Positions 35,451-44,214 are shown, counted from the first letter of the stretch. The stretch: 64,000 bases of DNA from Pseudomonas costantinii (GCF_001870435.1 NZ_MDDR01000041.1:1-64000); one strand, 5' to 3'. Translations and numbers: made by a program. The notes: generated from the letters alone by a model not told the origin.

Positions 35451-36340
35451 CTTGCCAACAGGCTCTCAGCCTTCTGCGTGACAACCTCCAGCAATGCATT
35501 CAATGCAGGAGAGGTCGCGCCATCCTTGAGCGTCAATGCATACAGGTTGACCATGATCGGTGGCGACACCGGGCACGCATCCAACCCGGCCTCCCGTGCG
35601 CCGAAGGCGGTAAACGGGTCGACAATCGCCAGGCCTTCCCCGGCCTCCACCATGCTGCGCATCATCTGGTAGGTCTGCACCCGGGTTTGCACTACCGGCA
35701 GCGGGCGCAGCGTTTGCAACTTGGCGTCCAGCAGGCGGCTCAACGGGTCTTGCCCCTCAAGTCCAATCATTGATTGCCCGGCCAAGTCCTGCAGCGCAAT
35801 GTACTTTTGCTTGGGTTTGAGCCAGCCGTGAGGCGCGAGCAATTGCAGCTTACCCTGGGCCAGGACGGTGCTTTGGATTTGCGGGTGTTGCGGGTCATGC
35901 AAGCTCAAACCCACATCGGCTTCGTGCAGCAGCAGGCTCTTGACGATCTCTCGAGTCGGCTGGCTCGACAGATTGCACGGTGTGTCCTGGAAGCGTCGAC
36001 GCAGTACCGCAATGCTTTGCGGCAACAGCTGATTGGCCAGCGGTGGGGTGCACAGGGCACGCAGGGTTGGGGCCTGATGGTGTTTCAAGCGGCTGGCCAG
36101 GCGTTGCACGGGTTCCAGCGCTTCATAGAGGTGGGCGATTTCAGCCTGCAGCTCAAGGGTTTCGCGTGTTGCTTGCAAACGCCCGCGCACACTGGCAAAT
36201 AGCATGAAGCCCAATTGCTGCTCGGCATCCTTGAGCGTGGCGTCGACATCGCCCACGGGGAGTTGCAACCATTCGGCGGCCGTGCCGAGGTGTCCGGTCT
36301 GCAAGATGGCCTGAATCACTTCGATATGACGTAAACGCAT
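35447..36340 (-). CDS. LysR-family transcriptional regulator
   Basis: The 297-aa product has an N-terminal helix-turn-helix (IEVIQAILQTGHLGTAAEWL then VGDVDATLKDAEQQLGFMLF) that is diverged from the LysR consensus, plus the two-lobed effector domain. Its 3' end overlaps the GNAT gene by 4 bp in convergent orientation. The target is unknown; ldcA and the GNAT gene are neighbours. Confidence 0.78.
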   Translation of the reverse strand: MRLRHIEVIQAILQTGHLGTAAEWLQLPVGDVDATLKDAEQQLGFMLFASVRGRLQATRETLELQAEIAHLYEALEPVQRLASRLKHHQAPTLRALCTPPLANQLLPQSIAVLRRRFQDTPCNLSSQPTREIVKSLLLHEADVGLSLHDPQHPQIQSTVLAQGKLQLLAPHGWLKPKQKYIALQDLAGQSMIGLEGQDPLSRLLDAKLQTLRPLPVVQTRVQTYQMMRSMVEAGEGLAIVDPFTAFGAREAGLDACPVSPPIMVNLYALTLKDGATSPALNALLEVVTQKAESLLAS

Positions 36341-36493
36341 CGCCGGAGTCTATGTTCAGTGCGGTAGGGATTCAATGGCTGGGCAAAAAAGAACACAGGT
36401 GTAGGTGTCATCTACCGTTAAGCGTGTTCGCCACTGCAACCTGCGAGTCATATAAAGTGTGTAATAACCGACGAACAATGAGGGAGCGTTGCA

Positions 36494-36943
36494 ATGTCCG
36501 GCAAAACCGCAGTAATTGACCGCTTGCACACCCAGCGTGGTTTTACACGCTGGGCGGTGCTGGTGTTGTTGGTCGTCATCGGGCTACTGGCCTTGTCGGT
36601 GGGGCCACGGCTGTTCGGCAATGTGATTCAGGCGGAGATAGCCTTGGCGAAGACCCAGCTGGGCGCGTTGGGCAAAGCTGTCGAGCAATTTCACCAGGAC
36701 ACCGGGCGCTACCCCGAGGACGAGGAGGGGCTGGAGGCATTAGCCACGCAACCGGCAGGCGAAGCGAAATGGAAGGGGCCTTACATCAACGAAGACCAAC
36801 TGGCCGACCCTTGGGGTGTTGCCTATCAGTATCACTATCCACCGACCCAGCTTAATACGCCCTTCGACCTGTTCTCGTTCGGTAAAGATCGCACGTTGGG
36901 TGGTGTAGGGGATAACAAGGATATTGCCTACGGCGACCACTGA
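36494..36943 (+). CDS. GspG-like major pseudopilin, orphan
   Basis: The 149-aa product resembles type II secretion GspG: a short leader ending G16, a hydrophobic helix (F17 onward, FTRWAVLVLLVVIGLLALSV), and a globular domain with the GspG pattern LGALGKAVEQFHQDTGRYPEDEEGLEAL, GPYINEDQLADPWGVAYQYHYP and DLFSFGKD. The conserved glutamate at mature position 5 is replaced by alanine. No other secretion genes are near. It may be a stand-alone pseudopilin-like protein. GGGAGC 9 bp upstream supports the start. Confidence 0.75.
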   Translation: MSGKTAVIDRLHTQRGFTRWAVLVLLVVIGLLALSVGPRLFGNVIQAEIALAKTQLGALGKAVEQFHQDTGRYPEDEEGLEALATQPAGEAKWKGPYINEDQLADPWGVAYQYHYPPTQLNTPFDLFSFGKDRTLGGVGDNKDIAYGDH

Positions 36944-37046
36944 TTCATCTGGTATTCCCCATTGACCTGATTAGAATGGCGCTTCTGATCATCAACGACC
37001 AATGCCGGTTACTCGGCACTTACAACAAAAACAGGTCTGGTCTCAT

Positions 37047-37391
37047 ATGCCTCTACCCTTGATCTTCTTCGGGGTAACGGCCAAGCAACTTATGGTCCTG
37101 GTGACCGTGGGGTGTGCGGCTGCTTATCTCTTCAATAATCACGATGAACACACCCCGGAAAACCTCGCACTTGAGGCGTTTATCCGTTCCCAGGAACAGG
37201 TCGGCGAGCAGGTGGGGGCGGTGCTGGAGATTGCGTTAGTCAGGCAGGTAGTTGCGTACCCTGGGTACAACTCGCCGGGTTACACGCGTTCGGTGTATGC
37301 CGTCGAGGGCGAGAGAGGGCGGCTGGTGGTGACGCTCAAACAGATGGGTGGCGGAGCGGGTACTGAAGTGACGGAGATCCGCAGACCTTGA
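37047..37391 (+). CDS. Hypothetical membrane-anchored protein (Coa1-like, uncertain)
   Basis: The ~114-aa product has one N-terminal membrane span (PLPLIFFGVTAKQLMVLVTV) followed by a soluble domain that includes AFIRSQEQVGEQVGAVLEIALV and a strand-rich end. The layout recalls cytochrome-oxidase-assembly Coa1-type domains, but I would not assign that. The start is uncertain: ATG 37047 gives a clean membrane N-terminus, while ATG 37002 has no Shine-Dalgarno. Function unknown. Confidence 0.55.
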   Translation: MPLPLIFFGVTAKQLMVLVTVGCAAAYLFNNHDEHTPENLALEAFIRSQEQVGEQVGAVLEIALVRQVVAYPGYNSPGYTRSVYAVEGERGRLVVTLKQMGGGAGTEVTEIRRP

Positions 37392-37452
37392 TCGCCCGGC
37401 TCAGTCGACGCCATCAATGGCCGAGACTGAGCAGGTAGATTAAGGCGAGATC

Positions 37453-37689
37453 TTATGACGCGAGGGTAGTTGCTGATTCACGGACAATAATGGTGCCCGA
37501 CTGAATCAACTTGAACTCATTACCCTCCAGTTTTTCTACGCGGTCGCCAATGGCCAATTTGTAGGTGGTGGTAGGCATCGAGCCAGCCTGGCTGTCCTGC
37601 GCCGGGTTGGATTCCTGGAACTCATGCACCGAATACACGCGGCCTTCCGCGTCTCTGGCATGGAACTGTCCGACAAGTACTGCAGCCAT
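37453..37689 (-). CDS. Small hypothetical protein (78 aa)
   Basis: The 78-aa product reads MAAVLVGQFHARDAEGRVYS... and is predicted to be mainly beta-strand with no membrane span. I do not recognise a named family. AGAGG lies about 10 bases before ATG 37689; an in-frame ATG at 37743 would add a basic stretch that looks non-coding. It diverges from the FMN reductase gene. Confidence 0.6.
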   Translation of the reverse strand: MAAVLVGQFHARDAEGRVYSVHEFQESNPAQDSQAGSMPTTTYKLAIGDRVEKLEGNEFKLIQSGTIIVRESATTLAS

Positions 37690-37785
37690 CTGTTTAGAAC
37701 CTCTGGAGATAAACACTCGATTTGCGGTTCTGTAGACCGTCATTGAGCGGGGTAGTTTACCTATGGGAAAAAAATACTATTCGTT

Positions 37786-37803
37786 GAAACGTTCAGACGT
37801 TTC
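37786..37803. promoter_or_regulatory. Inverted repeat GAAACGT-N4-ACGTTTC, operator candidate
   Basis: Perfect 7-base arms separated by 4 bases lie in the 228-bp divergent spacer between the 78-aa gene and the FMN reductase gene. The size and symmetry suit a dimeric repressor or activator site. No regulator is identified. Confidence 0.4.
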
Positions 37804-37917
37804 CTACGTTAGCTGCCGCGCGGCAAGCCCTTGGGAAATCATCAAAACTTGCTGGTGAACACGCCGTGAAGGTTCTATAACTACAAGCTCCTTTAGTCAG
37901 ACGTCGGGAAAACCTCA

Positions 37918-38475
37918 ATGAGCAAGGTCTACACGATTGCCGTCCTGGTTGGCAGCTTGAGAAAACAGTCGATCAACCGCAAGGTCGCCCTGGCATTGGC
38001 CGAACTGGCCCCTGCCAACCTCAAGTTGAACATTGTGGAAATTGGCGATTTGCCGCTCTACAACGAGGACATCGACCAAGGAGCGCCGCCCGCAGCCTAC
38101 AGTACTTTCCGTAAACAGGTGAGCTCATCCGACGCGGTGCTGTTTGTGACCCCGGAATACAACCGTTCCGTGCCCGCCCCGTTGAAGAACGCAATTGACG
38201 TAGGCTCCCGCCCATACGGGCAAAGCGCCTGGAGCGGCAAGCCGGGGGCGGTCATCAGTGTGTCACCGGGTGCCGTTGGCGGCTTCGGCGCCAACCACCA
38301 TCTGCGCCAGTCCCTGGTGTTCCTCGATGTGCCGTGCATGCAACAGCCGGAAGCCTACTTGGGCGGCGCGGGCAGTGTGTTTGATGAGGCAGGCAAGCTG
38401 TCGGAAAAGACCAAGCCGTTCTTGCAGGCGTTCATTGATGCCTACGCTAAATGGGTTGAAAAACAGCAGGGTTAA
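37918..38475 (+). CDS. NADPH-dependent FMN reductase (ChrR-like quinone reductase)
   Basis: The 185-aa flavodoxin-fold protein has the NADPH_FMN_red pattern: VLVGSLRKQSINRKVA at the N-terminus (FMN phosphate loop), TPEYNRSVPAPLKNAIDVGSRP and SVSPGAVGGFGANHHLRQ. ChrR/azoreductase-like members reduce quinones or chromate with two electrons. The gene is monocistronic between a divergent small gene and a REP hairpin. Confidence 0.85.
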   Translation: MSKVYTIAVLVGSLRKQSINRKVALALAELAPANLKLNIVEIGDLPLYNEDIDQGAPPAAYSTFRKQVSSSDAVLFVTPEYNRSVPAPLKNAIDVGSRPYGQSAWSGKPGAVISVSPGAVGGFGANHHLRQSLVFLDVPCMQQPEAYLGGAGSVFDEAGKLSEKTKPFLQAFIDAYAKWVEKQQG

Positions 38476-38490
38476 CTGGCACTGATGTTT

Positions 38491-38522
38491 AATGTGGGAG
38501 CAGGCAAGCCAGCTCCCACATT
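38491..38522. repeat. REP hairpin between convergent genes
   Basis: AATGTGGGAGC and its inverted copy GCTCCCACATT flank GGCAAGCCA. It fills the spacer between the convergent FMN reductase and poxB genes, 4 bp from the poxB stop, and may act as a terminator in both directions. Confidence 0.8.
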
Positions 38523-38526
38523 CAGA

Positions 38527-40251
38527 TCAGCGCAGCCAGTTAGTCCGTGCTAGCTCAATGACCTCATCGCCACGCCCGCTCATCACCGCCTTGAGCATAT
38601 ACAGGCTGAAACCCTTGGCTTGTTCCAGCTTGATGCTCGGCGGCATCACCAACTCCTGGGTCGCCGTCACCACATCCACCAACACCGGGCCGTTATGGGC
38701 CAGGGCGCGGCGCAGGGCGGGCTCCAAGTCTTCGGATTGCTCCACGCGAATGCCCAGGATACCCATGGCGTTGGACATGGCTGCGAAGTCCGGGTTTTTC
38801 AGCTCGGTGCCAGTATCCAAGTAGCCCGCTGCTTTCATTTCCATGGCGACGAAACCGAGTGACGAGTTATCAAACACGATAATTTTCACCGGCAGTTTCA
38901 ACTGCGCCAGGGAGATGAAATCCCCCATCAGCATGGCGAAACCGCCGTCACCGGAAAGCGAGATCACCTGCCGCCCAGGGAAGGCCGCTTGCGCGCCGAT
39001 CGCCTGAGGCATGGCGTTGGCCATGGAACCGTGGTTGAACGAGCCGATCAGACGGCGCTTGCCGTTCATCTTCAAATAACGCGCGGCCCAGACGGTTGGC
39101 GAGCCCACATCGGCCGTGAAGATCGCATCATCGTCCGCCAACTCACTGAGCAAACGCGCCACGTATTGCGGATGGATCGGCCGGTCAGCCTTGGACGGCT
39201 GCGCCAGGTCATCCAGGCCCTGGCGAGCCTTTTCATAGTGCTTCAACGAGGTGTCGAGGAAGCTGCGATCAGTCTTGCGGGTCAGGCGTGGTAGCAGCGC
39301 GTCTATGGTTTCGCTGACATCGGCCGCAATGCCCAGGTCCAGGGTGGTACGGCGTCCTAGCGCCTGTGGGTTACGGTCTATCTGGATGATTTTCGCATCG
39401 GTCGGGTAGAACTGCCGATAGGGGAAGTCGGTACCGAGCATGATCAGCGTGTCGCAGTTGAGCATGGCGTGGTAACCCGAGCTGAAACCGATCAGGCCGG
39501 TCATGCCCACATCAAACGGGTTGTCCCACTCCACATGCTCTTTGCCGCGCAAGGCGTGAACCACCGGCGCTCCCAGGGCGTCGGCCAGGGCCACCACGTG
39601 ATCATGGGCCCCGGCACAACCGCTGCCGCACAGCAGGGTGACGTTCTGGCTGCTGTCGAGGATTTCGGTAAGGCGTTGCAGATCCTGTTCTGCTGGTAAC
39701 GCGCGTGGCGCGTGCAGGGCCGGCCAAGGTTTGAGTGTGTTTTCGACTTCCAGCAGCGAGATATCGCCGGGAATCACCACCACCGCTACGCCACGATTGA
39801 GGATCGCCGAACGCATGGCACGGTGCAGCACCTGAGGCATTTGCGCGGGGTTGGTCACCAGCTCGATAAAGTGACTGCATTCCTTGAACAACTCCTGGGG
39901 ATGGGTTTCCTGAAAGTAATTCAGGCCGATCTCCGAGGACGGAATTTGCGCGGCAATCGCCAGCACCGGCACATGGTTGCGATGACAGTCGAACAGGCCA
40001 TTGATCAGATGCAGGTTGCCCGGCCCGCAGCTGCCGGCGCACACCGTCAGCTCACCGGTGACAGCGGCTTCGGCACCGGCGGCAAACGCAGCCACTTCTT
40101 CGTGGCGCACATGCATCCACTCGATGCTGTCCATGGTGCGCAGGGCGTCGGTCAGGCCGTTGAGGCTGTCGCCGGTCAGGCCCCAGATGCGCTTGATGCC
40201 CGCCTGTTCAAGGGTGTTCGCCAATTGCTGGGCCAAGTTGATTTTCGCCAT
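38527..40251 (-). CDS. poxB: Pyruvate dehydrogenase (quinone), PoxB-like thiamine-diphosphate enzyme
   Basis: The 574-aa product is a ThDP-dependent enzyme with PoxB traits: the N-terminal ThDP glutamate in VRHEEVAAFAAGAEAA, the FAD-site region GPGNLHLINGLFDCHRN, and the Mg-ThDP motif GDGGFAMLMGD ... IIVFDNSS near residue 430. PoxB oxidatively decarboxylates pyruvate to acetate and feeds electrons to ubiquinone at the membrane. GGAG lies 6 bases before ATG 40251. It follows the Old-Yellow-Enzyme-like gene in the same direction with a 77-bp gap. Confidence 0.88.
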   Translation of the reverse strand: MAKINLAQQLANTLEQAGIKRIWGLTGDSLNGLTDALRTMDSIEWMHVRHEEVAAFAAGAEAAVTGELTVCAGSCGPGNLHLINGLFDCHRNHVPVLAIAAQIPSSEIGLNYFQETHPQELFKECSHFIELVTNPAQMPQVLHRAMRSAILNRGVAVVVIPGDISLLEVENTLKPWPALHAPRALPAEQDLQRLTEILDSSQNVTLLCGSGCAGAHDHVVALADALGAPVVHALRGKEHVEWDNPFDVGMTGLIGFSSGYHAMLNCDTLIMLGTDFPYRQFYPTDAKIIQIDRNPQALGRRTTLDLGIAADVSETIDALLPRLTRKTDRSFLDTSLKHYEKARQGLDDLAQPSKADRPIHPQYVARLLSELADDDAIFTADVGSPTVWAARYLKMNGKRRLIGSFNHGSMANAMPQAIGAQAAFPGRQVISLSGDGGFAMLMGDFISLAQLKLPVKIIVFDNSSLGFVAMEMKAAGYLDTGTELKNPDFAAMSNAMGILGIRVEQSEDLEPALRRALAHNGPVLVDVVTATQELVMPPSIKLEQAKGFSLYMLKAVMSGRGDEVIELARTNWLR

Positions 40252-40328
40252 GAGGAACTCCAATCGTCAGTGAGGTGAATAGCTGCTGATCAGTAGAGGA
40301 CAGTTCGAGCACGGCGAATGCTCCGCCT

Positions 40329-41561
40329 TTAATGTGAAGATTGCGTCATGGCGGCACGGTATTGACGGGTGCGGCGTGCAGAGAGCCACTGGTCGCGGAT
40401 CAGTGCCCACCACGGCGCGACGTTCGGGTTGGGTTGGCGTCCCTGGCTCAGGCGTCGCAGTTGGTAGTGCACCACAGCCATGGTAGCGAGGGAGGCCAGT
40501 GGTTTGCGTTTCCAGCGGATCGGTTGCAGCTGTGGGCTGAGGTCGCGACCCTCACGCCAGTGTTTGATCAGTTGCGGTTCCAGGGTCAACGCCGTGGCAA
40601 TACCGGCCATGGCGATACCGCTGTCCAGCACCTGTTGCACCACCGGCAAACGGCGGATACCGCCGGTGACCATTACCGGCATCTTGGCGATGGCGGCCAG
40701 TTCGCTGGCCATTTCGAGAAAATACGCTTCACGCGCCAGAGTGCGGCCATCGCGCGCTTCGCCTTGCATGGCGGGTGCTTCGTAGCTGCCGCCGGACAAT
40801 TCCAGCAGGTCAATGGGCAACGAGTTGAGCAACTCGACCACGGCACGCGCATCGGCCGCGTCGAAGCCACCGCGCTGGAAGTCAGCCGAGTTGAGTTTCA
40901 CGGCCACACAAAATGACGGGCTGACGCTGGCACGCACAGCCTTGATCACCTCCAGCAGCAAGCGCGCGCGGTTCTCCAGGGCGCCGCCCCAGCGGTCGGT
41001 GCGTTTGTTGCTGAGTGGCGAGAGAAACTGGCTGAGCAAGTAGCCGTGGGCCGCATGAATTTGTACTCCGGTAAACCCGGCTTTTTCCGCCAGGCGTGCG
41101 CTGGTGGCGAAGCGGGTGATCACGCTTTGAATGTCGCCCTCGGTCATGGCCTTGGGCTTGGCAAACATCTTCGAAAAGCCACCAAGGTCAAGCGCAACGG
41201 CGGAAGGCGCCAATGCTTGCTGGCCCAGGTTGGCCATGGTCTGGCGTCCCGGATGGTTGAGTTGCACCCAGAAGTGCACACCCTTGGCCCGTGCAATGTC
41301 AGCCCATTCGCGGAAGCTGTCCAGGTGCTGTTCGTCTTCCAGCGCAACGCCGCCAGGCCCAGTCATGGCGCGGCGATCGATCATCACGTTGCCGGTCAGC
41401 AACAGGCCGGGCTCGCCGTCTGCCCACGCCTTGTACAGTCGCTTCAAACCACGGGATGGCGCTTGGTGGACATCCGCCATGTTCTCTTCCATCGCCGCCT
41501 TGGCGATACGATTGGTGAGGACCTGGCCGTTGGGCAGTTGCAAGGGTTCAAAGGGTGACAT
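40329..41561 (-). CDS. NADH:flavin oxidoreductase (Old Yellow Enzyme family)
   Basis: The 410-aa product has the OYE TIM-barrel motifs: LPNGQVLTNRIAKAAMEENMAD at the start, VHFWVQLNHPGRQ, GVQIHAAHGYLLSQFLSPLSNKRTDRWGG and VMVTGGIRR. It probably reduces activated alkenes, quinones or reactive electrophiles using FMN. AGGAG 7 bases before the ATG at 41561 fixes the start; the larger frame to 41939 runs through a divergent regulator and is not coding there. The promoter carries a 19-bp spacer with a central palindrome, placing it under the divergent MerR-type regulator. Confidence 0.88.
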   Translation of the reverse strand: MSPFEPLQLPNGQVLTNRIAKAAMEENMADVHQAPSRGLKRLYKAWADGEPGLLLTGNVMIDRRAMTGPGGVALEDEQHLDSFREWADIARAKGVHFWVQLNHPGRQTMANLGQQALAPSAVALDLGGFSKMFAKPKAMTEGDIQSVITRFATSARLAEKAGFTGVQIHAAHGYLLSQFLSPLSNKRTDRWGGALENRARLLLEVIKAVRASVSPSFCVAVKLNSADFQRGGFDAADARAVVELLNSLPIDLLELSGGSYEAPAMQGEARDGRTLAREAYFLEMASELAAIAKMPVMVTGGIRRLPVVQQVLDSGIAMAGIATALTLEPQLIKHWREGRDLSPQLQPIRWKRKPLASLATMAVVHYQLRRLSQGRQPNPNVAPWWALIRDQWLSARRTRQYRAAMTQSSH

Positions 41562-41589
41562 GGGTTGACTCCTGGGACGGGGAGGCCTC

Positions 41590-41620
41590 AGGCTAAGCTT
41601 AAAGTTAACTTTAATGTCAA
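41590..41620 (-). promoter_or_regulatory. MerR-type promoter with 19-bp spacer and palindromic operator
   Basis: On the minus strand TTGACA (41620-41615) is followed 19 bp later by TAGCCT (41595-41590). The spacer contains the perfect 16-bp palindrome TTAAAGTTAACTTTAA (41599-41614). An over-long 19-bp spacer with a centred operator is the hallmark of promoters activated by MerR-family proteins through DNA untwisting. The divergent MerR gene begins 14 bp further on. Confidence 0.75.
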
Positions 41621-41633
41621 GCAGGGCGTGGCG

Positions 41634-42038
41634 ATGAATATCGGCGAGTTGGCAAAACAGAGCGGTCTGGCGGCGTCGCGTATTCGCTTCTATGAAGCCG
41701 AGGGGCTGATCAGCCAGGTGGGTCGCCAGACAAACGGCTATCGGCGTTATGCCCCGGAGGCATTGCACACCCTGCAACTGATCCAGAGCGCACAACAGGC
41801 CGGGTTTACCTTGCAGGAGCTTAAAACGCTGATGCCGACCAAGGGCGAGCACAAGCGGGAGGAGCTGATTGAAGGGCTGGAGCGCAAGGTGGCGCAGATT
41901 GAGGTGATGCAGGCGCAACTGGCGCACAACAAGGCCCAATTGCTGTGCGTGATTGAGGCGGTTCGAGCACAGCCCGAAGGCGTGCCGTGTTCAGTGGGGC
42001 AGCAGCAGGTGCTGGCGTCGATTAAATGCAATTCATAA
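41634..42038 (+). CDS. MerR-family transcriptional regulator
   Basis: The 134-aa product starts MNIGELAKQSGLAASRIRFY, the MerR winged-helix DNA-binding domain, followed by GRQTNGYRRYAPEALHTLQLI and a long dimerisation helix (residues ~80-115). Only two cysteines are seen, C105 or so and C122 or so, not in a clear metal or [2Fe-2S] pattern (the SoxR cluster motif is absent), so a redox or electrophile signal is possible but unproved. It is divergent from the OYE-family gene and probably its activator. Confidence 0.85.
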   Translation: MNIGELAKQSGLAASRIRFYEAEGLISQVGRQTNGYRRYAPEALHTLQLIQSAQQAGFTLQELKTLMPTKGEHKREELIEGLERKVAQIEVMQAQLAHNKAQLLCVIEAVRAQPEGVPCSVGQQQVLASIKCNS

Positions 42039-42065
42039 AAAAGCCCTGGCATGCCAGGGCTTTTT
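42036..42065. terminator. Bidirectional rho-independent terminator
   Basis: AAAAAAGCCCTGGC-AT-GCCAGGGCTTTTT forms an 8-bp GC stem flanked by A-run and T-run, so it can end transcription of both the MerR gene and the convergent DUF934 gene. Confidence 0.9.
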
Positions 42066-42077
42066 CATTTGCAAGGT

Positions 42078-42572
42078 TTAGCGACGACGGAACAGCGGCA
42101 GCGGTTCATCCGTTGCGGCCTGGTACGTCACCGAAAAGTCCTTGAGGCTTTCCAGCGCTTCGTATGGGTCTTTGTCGGCGCGCAAGGCGAAGGCATCGAA
42201 CCCACAGCGGCGCAGGTAGAACAGTTGGTCGCGTAGCACGTCGCCAATCGCCCGCAGTTCGCCCTTGTAACCATAACGGTCACGCAGCAGGCGCGCGTTG
42301 GAGTAGTTGCGACCGTCGGTGAAGGCCGGGAAGTTCAGGGCGATGACCTGGAAGTGTTCCACATCGTCACCGATCTCTTCGGCTTCTTCTTCGGCGTCCA
42401 ACCACACGCCCAGGCCGCCGTCGCGGGCCTTGAGGGCATGCGCGTGCTCACGCCACAGGGCCAACGGCACGATCAAGTCATCGCAGTTGGAAATACCGTC
42501 GAAGCTCGCGTCTTTAGGCAGCAGGTGCCAGGTTTCGTCGAGGACTTCGTTGTTCTTAATGATTCGCTGCAT
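42078..42572 (-). CDS. DUF934 protein associated with sulfite reductase
   Basis: The 164-aa product matches DUF934: MQRIIKNNEVLDETWHLLPK at the start and a core FPAFTDGRNYSNARLLRDRYGYKGELRAIGDVLRDQLFYLRRCGFDAF. This family nearly always follows cysI in pseudomonads and is thought to support sulfite reductase or sulfate assimilation. It overlaps the cysI 3' end by 17 bp (42556-42572), indicating coupled translation. ATG 42572 is used, not 42632, which is inside cysI. Confidence 0.88.
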   Translation of the reverse strand: MQRIIKNNEVLDETWHLLPKDASFDGISNCDDLIVPLALWREHAHALKARDGGLGVWLDAEEEAEEIGDDVEHFQVIALNFPAFTDGRNYSNARLLRDRYGYKGELRAIGDVLRDQLFYLRRCGFDAFALRADKDPYEALESLKDFSVTYQAATDEPLPLFRRR

Positions 42573-44214
42573 AGACGCGCTCCTTGAACAGGTCGATGCC
42601 GATGCGCTGGTAGGTATCGATGAAACGCTCATCTTCGGTGCGCTGTTCGATGTAAACGTCGATCAACTTGCCGATCACCTCGGGCATGGCTTCCTGGGCG
42701 AAGGACGGGCCGAGGATCTTGCCCAGGCTCGCATCGCGGCTGGCGCTGCCACCCAGGGACACTTGATAGAATTCTTCGCCTTTCTTGTCCACGCCCAGGA
42801 TGCCGATATGGCCGACGTGGTGGTGACCACAGGCGTTCATGCAACCGGAAATGTTCAGGTCCAGCTCGCCGATGTCGAACAGGTAGTCCAGGTCGTCGAA
42901 ACGGCGTTGGATCGATTCGGCAATCGGGATCGACTTGGCGTTGGCCAGGGAGCAGAAGTCACCGCCAGGGCAGCAGATGATGTCGGTCAACAGACCGATG
43001 TTCGGCGTGGCGAAACCGCCTTCGCGCAGTTCGCCCCACAGGGTGAACAGTTGGCTCTGCTCAACGTCCGCGAGGATGATGTTCTGCTCGTGGGAGGTGC
43101 GCAGTTGGCCGAAGCTGTAGCGGTCGGCCAGGTCGGCGACGGCGTCCAGCTGCTTGTCGGTGATATCGCCCGGTGCAACGCCTGTAGGTTTCAGCGACAG
43201 GGTGACCGCGACATAGCCTGGCTGCTTGTGCGCCAGAGTGTTGCGGGTGCGCCAGCGGGCGAAGCCTGGGTGTTGCTGGTCGAGGCTGTTGAGTTCGGCA
43301 TCCTGATTGCTCAGGGCTTTGTACTGCGGGTCGACGAAGTGCTTGGCCACACGGTGGACTTCGGCTTCGGTCAGGGTGGTCTGCCCGCCGCGCAGGTGTT
43401 CCATTTCAGCGTCGACCTTCTGGGCGAACACCTCAGGGGTCAGCGCTTTTACCAGGATCTTGATCCGGGCCTTGTACTTGTTGTCACGACGACCATAGCG
43501 GTTGTAGACCCGCAGGATGGCGTCGAGGTAGCTCAACAGGTCCTGCCATGGCAGGAATTCGTTGATGAAGGCGCCGACGACCGGAGTACGGCCCAGGCCA
43601 CCCCCCACCAATACACGGAAGCCCAACTCACCGGCTGCGTTGTGCACCGGCTCCAGGCCGATGTCGTGCACTTCGATTGCGGCACGGTCCGAGGTCGAGC
43701 CATTGATGGCGATCTTGAACTTACGCGGCAGGTAGGCGAATTCCGGGTGGAAGGTGGTCCACTGGCGGACGATTTCACACCAAGGGCGTGGGTCGATCAG
43801 TTCGTCGGCGGCAACACCGGCGAATTGGTCGGTGGTCACGTTGCGCAGGCAGTTACCGCTGGTCTGGATAGCGTGCATCTGCACGGTGGCCAATTCAGCC
43901 AGGATGTCTGGCACATCTTCCAGCGCCGGCCAGTTGAACTGTACGTTCTGGCGAGTACTGATGTGGGCATAGCCTTTGTCGAAGTCACGGGCAATCTTGG
44001 CCATCATGCGCGTCTGGCGCGACGTCAGCTGGCCATAGGGCACGGCCACCCGCAGCATCGGCGCAAAGCGCTGAACATAAAGGCCATTTTGCAGGCGCAG
44101 AGGGCGGAACTCTTCTTCGCTCAGCTCACCTGCCAGGTAGCGTCGGGTCTGATCACGGAACTGCTTGACGCGGTCCTCGATGATGCGCTGATCGTATTCG
44201 TCGTATACGTACAT
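42556..44214 (-). CDS. cysI: Sulfite reductase, ferredoxin/NADPH hemoprotein subunit
   Basis: The 552-aa product has nitrite/sulfite reductase features: two ferredoxin-like half domains (ISTRQNVQFNWPALEDVPDI) and siroheme/[4Fe-4S] cysteines in CCPGGDFCSLANAKSI and SGCMNACGHHHVGHIG. It reduces sulfite to sulfide for cysteine synthesis. AGGA 6 bases before ATG 44214 supports the start and gives the length I expect for Pseudomonas CysI; an in-frame upstream ATG at 44301 lies in the leader. It is coupled to the DUF934 gene. Confidence 0.92.
   Translation of the reverse strand: MYVYDEYDQRIIEDRVKQFRDQTRRYLAGELSEEEFRPLRLQNGLYVQRFAPMLRVAVPYGQLTSRQTRMMAKIARDFDKGYAHISTRQNVQFNWPALEDVPDILAELATVQMHAIQTSGNCLRNVTTDQFAGVAADELIDPRPWCEIVRQWTTFHPEFAYLPRKFKIAINGSTSDRAAIEVHDIGLEPVHNAAGELGFRVLVGGGLGRTPVVGAFINEFLPWQDLLSYLDAILRVYNRYGRRDNKYKARIKILVKALTPEVFAQKVDAEMEHLRGGQTTLTEAEVHRVAKHFVDPQYKALSNQDAELNSLDQQHPGFARWRTRNTLAHKQPGYVAVTLSLKPTGVAPGDITDKQLDAVADLADRYSFGQLRTSHEQNIILADVEQSQLFTLWGELREGGFATPNIGLLTDIICCPGGDFCSLANAKSIPIAESIQRRFDDLDYLFDIGELDLNISGCMNACGHHHVGHIGILGVDKKGEEFYQVSLGGSASRDASLGKILGPSFAQEAMPEVIGKLIDVYIEQRTEDERFIDTYQRIGIDLFKERVYAANH

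Noticed and set aside
37002..37046. Earlier start (37002) for the membrane-anchored hypothetical gene
   Set aside because: No Shine-Dalgarno is present and the added residues are basic and polar in front of a clean membrane start at 37047.
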